A stretch of 53,484 nt of DNA from Alkalihalobacillus bogoriensis ATCC BAA-922 (GTDB lineage Bacteria; Bacillota; Bacilli; Bacillales; Bacillaceae_F), in contig NZ_JHYI01000034.1 in assembly GCF_000621445.1 (NCBI RefSeq), forward strand, positions 1 to 53,484, written 5' to 3'. The notes beneath the pieces are model-generated. The model ran no database searches. It was not told the origin of the DNA and worked only from the letters and a program-made list of their open reading frames with translations. Shown piece by piece: positions 6,967 to 18,900 of the stretch (position 1 is the first letter of the stretch; each line of letters opens with the position of its first letter). A program made the translations under genes and the position numbers.

Positions 6967-9900
6967 TTAGAAAAATTCCTTTTGCATCCCGTACTCTATC
7001 ATTTTAACTAAGTGTTCTTCATTCGGTTCATTCCAACTTAATTGTAACGCTTCAAGAATTTTTGTTGTTTTTTCACTTTCGAGAACAAAATGACTATTAT
7101 CTGCCGCCTCAAGAAAATGGGAATGAACAAGGAAATCTTGAATAAATGTAGCTTTGTCCTCATCATCGTAATGTTCATATAAGTAGTCGAGAAAATCATC
7201 AAATGACATTGTTTCCATCTTTGTTCCTAGTTTTTCTGCGACACTGAGAAATGGCGTAAAGCTAATTTTCTTTGGATTGTGAAGATGGAATACTTCATTC
7301 GCTAATGCTTCTTTTGTTAGTAAAGCGACAATAAATTGACTCACTTGGTCGACAAACGTAAAATCAATAAATTTCAACTCTAATTGAGGCACTAGCTTTA
7401 ATTTCCATAATCCGCGAATCATTAAATACACAGCATTTTTTGTTATGTTTTCTTGGAATACTCCTGTTCTTGAGTCAAACACGATATCCCCGATTCGGTA
7501 AATATTCGTCGTAACCCCTCGTTCTCTCGCTGCCAGTAGCAGTTGTTCAGCCTCTAGCTTTGTTTCTACATAGTAATTGTCGATTTTTTGTCCTACATGA
7601 ACATCATATTCCGTAAATAAGACATTTTCTTTTCCTTCAACATAACCTGCCGCTAGCCCTTTTGTAGACATATGATGGATATCTTTCGGTTTTCCTGCTC
7701 CAGCAAATTCAAGTAATCTTGTAACGGCGGTAATGTTTATTGTTTCAAATTGTTGATAATCCCCATAGTGGTCGACTTTTCCTGTCGCATTCACAATGCA
7801 ATCGACAGTTTCGCATAATCTTTCATACTCCAGAGAGTCGAGCCCAAAGTGAGGTTCTGTTACTTGACCAGCGATTATGACTATTCGATCTTCATATGCT
7901 TGATATTGCTCCTCACTAAAATATGTTGTGAATTGCTCATATAATCGTTGCTTTGCATGTGCTTTGTCTTTGGCACGAATCATTGTATAAATCGTTGCGT
8001 TTGTTTTCGTCAATAATTCATGCAATAAATAAATGCCTAAATAACCGGTACTCCCTGTTAGTAAAAGATGTTCATACTGTTTTGTTTTCGTCAAATCATA
8101 TGATGTATACCGTTGATTTCGTTCGCGATACAATGCTAAATCCGCTTTTATGTCCGCTTCGATATTATGACTGTCCATATACTTTTTGAATTGGAGCTTT
8201 GTTTTCTCGAACGTATCCTTTAACTCTTCCCGTTCTCCAGAGAGCGCTTGTGCTAATTTTGAAATCGTTGGGTAGTTGTAAATATCTGTAATATCCACTT
8301 TAAAATGTTTTTTCATCGCTGTCGCTAACGAAAGCGCATATAAGGAATCTCCCCCAAGTTCAGTAAAGTCATCATTGATTCCAATTTTGTCCATACTAAA
8401 CGTCGATTGCCAAATGTCCGCTAGTAGTTTTTCTACATCGGTTTTCGGTTCCACATATTCTGTTGACAATTCCGGACGCGCGTATGTTGTTGTGTTAGAT
8501 GGAAGGTTTTCTAATCGACCGAAATCCTTTACTGCTTGTTGTTGCTCATCTAAATCTTTCACCGAAACGATGACACGTGGCTCTTTCGCTTCTACGATGT
8601 CCACAAAAGCTCGTGCCCCTTCTTCTGGCTTTAGTCCTTCTGTTAGCATTTCCGCTAAATTCGCTGACATCGTTTTCGATGCATCTGCAGCCATCCCTAT
8701 GTCTTCCCAGTTATCCCAATTGACACTAAAGACATGTCGTGACGAGTGAGCTTTTTCGGTTTCAACATAATGGTCGATAAAGGCGTTTGCGGCAACATAA
8801 TCCACTTGACCGAGTTCTCCTGTGATGGAAGCTAATGAAGAACAAATAAAGAAGAAGTCTAACTCTTTCTCTTTACATAATTCGTCTAGGACAAGTGTAC
8901 CTTCCACTTTTGGCTGTAAAACGCGATTTGCCTCTGTCACTGTTTTTGTTCTGATCATGCCTTGTCCTGGGACACCGGCTGTATGAATGATCCCATTTAT
9001 CGGACCAAACGTTTCTTCTGCTGCTTCAAGTGCTGCTTTCATTTCAAGAGAGCTTGTCACATCGGCCTTTACGATGAGAACTTGGCCGCCATTGTTTTGT
9101 ATTTCTTGTATCGCTTTAATTTTCTCACTTGTTCGGTCTCCTTGATTGGCTTGTAACCAAGACTCCCATTTCTCTTGTTCCAAAAAGGATGAACGTCCTG
9201 TTAAGATGAGTTTTGCTCGATATTTCTTCGCCAGCTGCTTTGCAATTGTAAGTCCAATACCGCCTAATCCTCCGGTAATGAAGTACACTCCTTCTTCTTT
9301 AATGACGTCAGTTGCACTAGCTTCCCGTTTTGGCATAGTAAATCGCTCATAGTTCTCGATGAAGCGGTAGTTCCCGCGATACGCGACAACCTCGTCTTGT
9401 TCCTCTGATACCACTTCATCATATAGTGCTGCGACAACAACACTTTGGTCAGGTGAACTTTGTACTGACAAATCAATGCTACGACAACGGACATGAGGAA
9501 ATTCTTGTGGAATCACTTTTGCTGGTCCTCGTACTACTCCTTTAAGATGGTGACTATGTTCAAATCCTGTTATCGTATGCATTTCATTGGAGATGACGAA
9601 TAAATCTACTTGATTATCAGCACTCAGCTGCTCAAGAGCTTGCATCGTGTAAATGAAGCTATAAAAATATGCATCTAACCCGTGTTCATACGAATGATGG
9701 TCGTCTATCGCCCATAAATGTAGTATTTTGTGTGGGACACCGTTTCGTTTTAAAATTTGTTCCATCGCCTGTTGATAATGTTCTAGATTAGCTGGATTTA
9801 TAAAATAGTGGCCGTTTTCCTCGTTATACTCATGTTCTGTTCTTTGCAGTACCGCTACACTATCACCTTCTTGCTGTAGGCGAGTAGCCAATTGTTCTCC

Positions 9901-12900
9901 TATCCCTTCCGCATCAGCAAAAATCAGCCAATTTGCCGTTTCTCTTTCTTGCTGACGAACTGGTCGTTTATTTCTCATACTCCAATATGGACGATAAAAC
10001 CATTTTTCATAGTTTTGTTTTGTCGTTATTTCCTGAGAAATGTCGTCGATTGATTGCGTTTGATTTAAGCCAATATTCGTTAACGGATAGTATTGCCCTT
10101 TAAACGGATAGGTTGGTAATGGAATTTTTGACACGTTTTTATTTTCGTTAAATGCGTGCCAATCTAGTTCTACCCCGGCACGCCATAACATACCGATTTT
10201 TTCGTATAAAAAGGAATTGTCCGTTACTCGTTCTTTTGGATGTCTAATTACATTCGAAATCACATGCTCTTCTGTTTTTTGAGGATGTCTCATCATAAAT
10301 GATTGTAATGTTTTCCCAGGTCCTACTTCGATAAAGACCGCTTCTTTTTGTTTGAGCAGTTCACTTGCACCTTGATAAAACTTTACCGTATGGCGCAAAT
10401 GTTTTGACCAGTAGCTAGGATCAAAAATATCTTCGACAGTTATCCACGTTCCTGTTAAGTTAGACACATACGGAATTTCTGGTGGATGAAACGTCACCTG
10501 TTTTACTTTTTCCTCAAACGCAGGAAGCATAGTATCCATCATCGCCGAATGGAAAGCATGAGACGTCTGTAAACGAATCGCTGTCATATCAAGTTGTTCG
10601 AGTTTATTTTCAAATAGAACGATTGCTTGCTCATAACCTGATACAACACAATGTTTTGCTCCATTCACTGCCGCAATTGAAATTCCTTCGATTGACTCTA
10701 GTAATGGGAGAACTTCTTCTTCGGCAAGTGGAACACTGACCATTACACCTTGTTCCATTTCTTGCATCAGCTTTGCTCTTTCGACTACTAATGCTAACGC
10801 TTCTTGTAATGAGAACACACCCGCTATCGTCGCTGCGACATATTCACCTAGGCTATGTCCGATCATAGCCGTTGGTCGAATGCCCCATTTCATCAGGAGC
10901 TTCGCTAATGCATATTCAATGACAAACAGTGCAACTTGAGTAACATATGTTTGTTTTAATCGATGTTTTGCTTCTGCTGTTTCCTCATAAGGAAACAGGA
11001 TATCTTTTAACGAGAAAGTGGCTAGCTTATCGACAATCGCAAAACATTTTTTCATTTGTTCTTTAAAATATGGCTCGTTTTCATATAATTGTAGCCCCAT
11101 ATTGACATATTGAGCTCCTTGTCCTGGAAACATAAAGACGATCTGGCTTACACTTTCTTTTTGATAGCCGACTGCGTTTGTGAGTTTCCCATCAATGATA
11201 GTCGTTAATTTTTCGCAAATCTCTTCAGGCGTTGAACCGACGACACTTACCCGCTGGCGGAAATGTTTTCGTCCTGTTTGCAGCGAATAAGCGATATCGC
11301 TTAGTCTCACCTCTTCGGCGTCTTGTAAATACGACTTTATGTTTTCACACATTTTCAATAATGAAGACTTTGATTTTGACGATAAAACAATGAGCTGTTC
11401 CGTTTCTTTTTCAAAAGCTCGTTTTTGCTTTGTTTGAATTTGAACCGGTGCCTCTTCAACAATAACATGGGCATTTGTTCCACCAAATCCAAATGAGCTT
11501 ACTCCTGCTCGCAGTGGCAATGATTCCCCGTTCCGCTTTGGATGAGGTAGACGTTTCCACTCTACTAATTTTGTATTGACATAAAACGGACTATGTTCAA
11601 AGTCAATGTTTGGGTTCGGCTTTGTAAAATGAAGACTTGCTGGAATTTGCTTATGCTGTAAAGCAAGCACTGTTTTAATTAAACCGGCGACACCCGCTGC
11701 CGCATCAACATGACCGATATTGGACTTTACAGAACCAATCGCACAATAATGTCGTTTTTTTGTTTGAAAGGCTTGTGTTAACGCTTGGATTTCAATCGGA
11801 TCTCCTATTTCTGTTCCTGTTCCATGAGCTTCTACATATGTCACTGTTTCTGGGTCGATATCGGCTAGCTCGTACGCTTGTTGAATCACTTCTTTTTGCC
11901 CTTCAATACTCGGGGCTGTATAGCCTACTTTTCGGATACCATCATTATTGACAGCTGACCCTTTTATGACCGCATGAATATAATCGCCATCCGCTATCGC
12001 TTCGTCGAGATGTTTTAACACAACGATGCCGATCCCATCTCCAAACACAGTCCCGCTTGCTTTTTCATCAAATGGTCGACACTTACCATCTTTTGATAAC
12101 ATTAATCCTTCTTGGTATTCATAGCCTGTTTTGTTTGGAAGCATGATGGACACACCACCTGCTAACGCAATATCACACTCTCCGTTTAAAATCGATTGGC
12201 ATGCTAGGTTTAACGCAGTCAATGACGTGGAGCAAGCGGTTTGCACGGTGTAGCTTGGCCCTAATAAATTCAGCTTATAGGAAATACGTGTACTCATATA
12301 ATCTTTATCATTAAGTGATACTCGTTCTAATTTTTCACTAATGCTGTTCGTTGTTTTAAAAATATGGGAAATCCACTCGTAGTTTGATGCACTTCCTCCA
12401 AACACACCAATTAATCCTTCATACTGTTCAGTTGCATACCCCGCGCTTTCTAAAGCCTTCCATGCATATTCATGAAACAAGCGGATTTGTGGGTCCATTC
12501 GCTTTGCATCATGTGGAGAGTAATCAAAAAAGTGCGAATCAAAATATTCAATATCCTCTAACACGCCTTTTGCCTTTACATAATGAGGTTTAGAAATGAT
12601 TTCTTTCGTTAAACCCGCTTCAAGGAGCTCTTCTTCACTAAAAAAGGAAATCGTTTCACGAGCTTCTTTTAGTACGTTCCAAAATTGTTCAAGTGTATTC
12701 GCACCTGGAAACTTCCCTTCCATCCCGATAATGGCAATGTCTCGAGTTTTGACAGTGGCATTGGCATCTTTCACTCGCTCGATTCGCCGTTTGCTCAGTT
12801 CATTTTTTTGTTCCCCTTCTGATTCACCAGCTAAATGACGGGCAAGCTTTGCTACTGACGGGTAATGGAAGACATCCATAATGTTCATCTCAAATTCCGT

Positions 12901-15900
12901 TTTTAATTTTTCTACGATTTTTAATGCGGTTAATGAACGCATGCCAAGTTCAAAGAAATTGGCGTGGACATGGACAGAAGACACCCCTAACTCCTTCGCT
13001 AACGTCGACGCGAGCTTTTGTTCAATTTCTTTGATTTTCGGGTTGTTTTCTCGACTTGATGTCTCTTCGCTAGCTTGCTCCTTCAGATTTTCGCCGACCT
13101 CCAATGAAAGCGTGTTGGCTTTTTCACGGAAGCGTTGAATTTCTGCTTGTTTTTCTTTTAGAATCGCACCTACAGCAACAGCGTCATCTGCCATTACTTG
13201 TTCAATCATATCCTGATAATACTCAAGCCATGTTTTCATCGTTTCTTCTTTAAATAATTGATTACTATAATACAGATTAATCGATAACATATCGTTCTCT
13301 TCAATGACTTCAAATGTTAAATCAAAAAGTGAAACATCTAACTCGACATGATAAGGCGTAAACTGAAGCTCATCAAGCTTGACGACACGGTCATTGCCAT
13401 TTTCATAAATAAACATCACATCAAATAACGGATTCCGATTAAGCGGTGTTTGATACTTCACATTTTCGATTAAATCTTCATATAAATAGTCCAAATTTGC
13501 AAACGCCTGTGAGCATGTTTTTTTCACTCGCGTTACGACATTTGAAAACGAGTCTTCCTCATGTACTTCATTCTGAAGGACGATCGTGTTTGTGCACATT
13601 CCAACCATCGTTTCAAATTGTTCTTGCCCTCTAACAACAACCGGTGTTCCGACCGCAATTTTTGTTTGACCCGTAAGCTTTGTTAACAGTACGTTAAACA
13701 AGCTTACTAACACCATATAAAGCGATGTACCATTTTCCCGAGCTAGCTTTTTCAGTTGTTGCAACTGCTCAGATGATAGTTGATCTCGTATCGTCTTTCC
13801 TGTTATTTCTTTAATCGGTGGACGCGGAAAGTCAGTAGGCAGCACGAGCTCCGTCACACCATCTTTCCATTGTTCAAGCCAAAACTGTTGTTGTTTTTCA
13901 TAGGCTTTCGATGTGAGATAAACTTGATGCCAATTCACATAGTCGCGGTATTGTATTTTCACTTCTGGCAGACGTTCTCCTTTATACAAGCTCATAAATT
14001 CTTGTGCCACGATATTGGCAGAATACCCATCTGCGATAATATGATGGAAATCCATAAAGAATAAATGACTCTCTTCCTCTAGCTTCGCGATTCCAAGCTT
14101 AATCAGTGGCGCTTTTGCTAAGTCAAACGGCTCCATAAATTGTGTAATGAGCCGTTCAACACTCATCGTTGTACCATCCTTATAATCAATTGAGAAGTCT
14201 ACATGACTAGCAATTGACTGAACAATTTCCCCATCTTTCACAGTGAAGCTCGTCCTAAACACATCATGGCGTTGAATGATGGCTTGAAAACATTGTTCGA
14301 CTTTTTCTAAATCTAAGTTGCCTGTTACAATCATCGCCATTGGCAAATGTGTCGCTCGTTCATTTTCACCCATTTGGTTAATGATATATGTTCGCTTTTG
14401 TGCATCAGACACAGGGAAATAGTTAGTCGTTTCCGCTTTATTTGTTATGTTAAAATACCCATTGTTTCGTTTTTTTTTAGCAGGGATTTGTTGTTTATCT
14501 CTAAATTCAAAGCCGCCTGCTCGTAGTTCAACGACAGCATCATGAATGCAACGTAAGAAATAGTCCGCATCCTCAATTGTGTGTTCAGTTGAGAAGAAGC
14601 AAATTCGTTTCTCCCATGTGTAGATTCCTTTTTCCATTAACATATAGAAAAACAGATCCATTTCCGCTGGCATCATTGTAATATTAAATTTTCCATATGT
14701 TTCAAACTTAAACTGTGAAGCAAAATGGCGAACTCGAAGTGGCACAGCTTCCTGCTCAAAAAAGTCATTAACCGCTTGTACAAAATAGCGTGTAAGCTCG
14801 GTTACTCTATCTTGAACAGCAGGACCGTTATCCTTCATATATTGAAGAACTGCCCTTGATGCTGCTAAACTTAACGGGTGCTTACAAAATGTTCCTGCAA
14901 AAAATGTCATTTCTTTTTCAGGGTAAGAATCATCGCCATACTCCCAATAGCCCCCGTCAACGGTATCAACAAACTCCGCCTTCCCGGCTAATATCCCGAT
15001 CGGTAATCCACCACCAACAATTTTTCCATATGTAGCAAGGTCAGCGACAATCCCAAAATGGGCTTGGGCTCCCCCTACATGGCAACGGAATCCTGTGATC
15101 ATTTCATCAAAAATTAACAATGCTCCGATTTGAGTTGTAAGGTGACGAATTTCGTGTAAAAACTCTTTCGGTTGTAATCCCGGATTTCTACTTTGAACAG
15201 GTTCAACCATGACGGCCGCAATTTCAGCATGACGTTCTTTAATGACTTGGATAGCTTCCTCTGTTCCATAATCTAACACGATGACATCTTCAACCATTCC
15301 TGGCATTGTTCCCGGTGAAATCGGGAATGACTGATTTTGGTCCATTTCCGCTAACACACTATCAAAATTACCGTGATATGACCCTCGGAATATAACGACT
15401 TTTTTCCGTTTCGTTACTGTACGTGAAATTCGCATCGCTGCCATTACTGCCTCTGACCCAGTATTACAAAACGCAACTCGTTCTGCCCCTGTCAATTGTG
15501 TCACTAGTGTGGCCACTTCTCCTGCTAAATCGGTTTGTGGACCTGTCTCATATCCTTCTGCTAATTGATCTTGAATCGCATCAATAACAAATTGTGGCCG
15601 ATGACCAAAATAATGCACTCCATACCCAATCGCCATATCTAAATATTCATTTCCATCAACATCCCAAAACCTTGCTCCTTGAGAGCGTTCAGAGACAATC
15701 GGATAAATTAAATCTTTATAGCTCATTCGGAAGTTTAAAGAAGCAATCCAATCTGAAAGCACTCTTCGGTTTGCTTGTGCATACTGTTTTGAACCTTTTG
15801 TTTTCATATTGTATTTAGAAATAAATTGCTCAATAAACGCTTTTTGTTCGTTCGTGAAAATATCACGGTCTAACTTCATGGCGCGAAAATTAATTTTAGG

Positions 15901-18900
15901 CACTTCTTTTTTTAGTGGCTTTTGCTCTTCTTGTGCTAGTGGCATCGCTGCTTGTGTGACATTCTCTTGTTTAGTTTCAACAAGCGGTGTATATGGATTT
16001 GTTTTTACAGGCGTTTGAATCATCTTTATCGTTTCAAGTTGTTGATTGGCTAGTTTGTTCATGCTCGTTTCCATCCACTTTAACTGACTTTCAAATACCG
16101 ACTCTAAACTTGTTGCTACAGGAGATAACTGCGTCTGTGTTTCGATCATTTGTTCGATAGACTTCTCGCTGTTGAAATGCACAGGTGCTTCTGTTCGAAA
16201 TTGTTGTTCGTTAGGTGTCTCAACAACTTCATAAGCTGTTGCTACTTCTCTTTCCGCTCTCGCTTTCATTTCTTCGACATTCGCCGCCGCTATCGTTGCT
16301 TCACTAGCAATATAGTTAGAAATTTTTTCAACGGTATCCATATCATCCATTAATCGATTAATCGGTAAATCGATATCATATTTTTTATCCACGAGCTTTT
16401 TAATTTGCACTAGCATTAATGAGTCTAGTCCAAATGAAAATAAATTGGCTGTATGGTCAATTTCTGCTACATCTAAATCTGACACTTCATGAATCATTTC
16501 TTTTATCTCTTTGATATAAGCTTCCATTTTTCCACTCTCCTTTAAAGTTCCTTCATACGCCTGTTCTATTTCTGAAGCAATCGTTTGTCGATTGTTTACC
16601 TTTCGTTTTAACCAATAACGTTTTTTATTTAAAGGATACAACGGTAACGAGACGAGATGACCTGTGTAATATTGATTGAAAGAATGCCAATTGATTTGAA
16701 CGCCATGTTCATATAATGAACAAATCATTTGTTCCCAGCTATTTGCCTCCATTAATGGCAACGTAAGCATAAAGCTTTCTTTTTCCATTTCTTTATTGTA
16801 AGGTGTTCTTTCTTGTAAAGCTGATTGTGTTAACCAATCGTTTACTTGACTCCATTCCGGTTCAGAGATAACTCGTCCCCTTTTAAAGTTGTAAATTGGG
16901 ATTATAGGTTGTTTTAGTTCTAGTTTAATAAGTTTCTCTACTAGACTTTCTAGGGAGAGATTGATCCCTTCTGTTTTTAGCTGTTCTTGTAAAACGACAT
17001 ACGATATGTTCTTTTTCCTTAAAGTGACAACAAGAGGGACGAGAGTAGCCACTTGTCCAGTTACTTGTTCGGTATTACCCATTTCGTGCTTTCGCTCTAT
17101 TTCTTTCTCGTTTATCCCTATTGTTTTTATAAGAGAGTCAACTGTTGTACTTGATGCCTTTACTTCAACGGTGACTTGTTGTGTTTGGTTCAAAGCGAAA
17201 AGAAGAACTAACGCATCATGTAATGTGAGCGTTTCTGCCATATAACCCGCTACGAGAATACCAATACCGTTCCCGCTCACATAATGGGGGGTTATGTGTA
17301 ATGAACGTAATAGATTCGCAAATGCATATTCTGATTTGAATAAAGCTAATTGCTCAGCTAGCTTATTATCATAATACTCACCTTTTGTTCCTGAGCATTC
17401 TCTTACTAGCTTTTCAATGAGTTGTTGGCACTCTGCTACTGATTCGCGAAAAGAGTCATATCTTTCGTATAATCGGGAATAGCATTCTGTTTCTGCTTTC
17501 CGTTCACTAGAAAACAAGACGAAGATGTCTTTTTGGGTTTGATGTTCACTCATTTTGTTTTGCCACTCTTGTAAAGAAGCTAGCATTTGTTGCTTCGTAC
17601 TAGCTGCAATCGCTACTCTGTGTGCAAGATGATCTCTTCTTTCTGTTGTGCTATAGCAAATATCTTCAAGTCGCTCATCGGTCGTTTCTAAAAAAGAGCA
17701 ATATTGAGCGACCATTTGAGTGAGCGTGTCCTGTTTTTGTGCGGATAGTGTCATAATCTTCGGTTCTTCATTGTTTTTTTCAAATGTAGCTGGATAGCGA
17801 CTTGCTTCTTCCACAATGATATGGGCATTTGTTCCACTTAAACCAAATGAACTAACTCCTGCTCTTTTCGGTTTATTCCCTTCTTCCATATGAACGTTTT
17901 CTGAAGCAACCGCAAAAGGAATCGTATCCCATTGAATAAATCGATTCGGTGTTTGAAAATGAAGATTTCCAGGAATTTCCTTTGTATGGACGACAAGCGC
18001 TGATTTTATTAATCCGGCAATTCCCGCTGCACTTTCTAAATGACCAATATTTGATTTCACAGAGCCGATTTGAATCGGTTTTTCTTTTGAGCGATTTGCA
18101 AAAACAGCACTAAGCGCATTCACTTCTTGCGGGTCACCCAGCTTTGTTCCTGTTCCGTGCAATTCAATATAGTCGATATCGTCTTCAAAAAGCTTAGCTT
18201 GCCTTAACGCATCTTGTACTAAGCGTTGCTGAGCTACCCCATTTGGTACAGTTAACCCGCTGCTTTTTCCGTCATGGTTAATTGCACTCCCAACAATAGT
18301 CGCATAAATCCGATCGCCATCTCGAACAGCATCTTCATACCGTTTTAGAACAACGATGCCACACCCTTCACTTCGGACATAGCCATTCGCTGCATCATCA
18401 AATGTTTTGCAACGTCCATCTGGTGCAAGAGCTTGTAATCTTGTTAAACCAACATGTCCTTTTGGAGAGAAAATTAAATTCACGCCACCAGCAAGGGCAC
18501 TGTCACATTCGTTTAGCTTTAACGCATTCATTGCTTGATGAACGGAAACAAGCGAAGATGAACAAGCTGTATCGACCGCCACCGCGGGTCCTTCAAATCC
18601 AAATGTATGCGAAATTCGTCCGGCTGCAGCACTATGCATATTCCCCGTCAACGTATAGCCTTCAATATGTTCAACCTCTTGACCGACTGAGTGGACTTGG
18701 TCAAGATAATCACTGTTTGAAATCCCGACAAATACTCCGGTTTGACTGCCTTCGAGTTTTTCCAGCGGTAAGCCCGCATCTTGCAGTGCTTCAAAAGATA
18801 CTTCTAGAAGCAAACGATGTTGTGGGTCAATTTGTTTTGCTTCAATAGGTGTTATTCCGAAAAATTGTGGGTCAAATAAATCAACATGTTTTAAAAAGCC

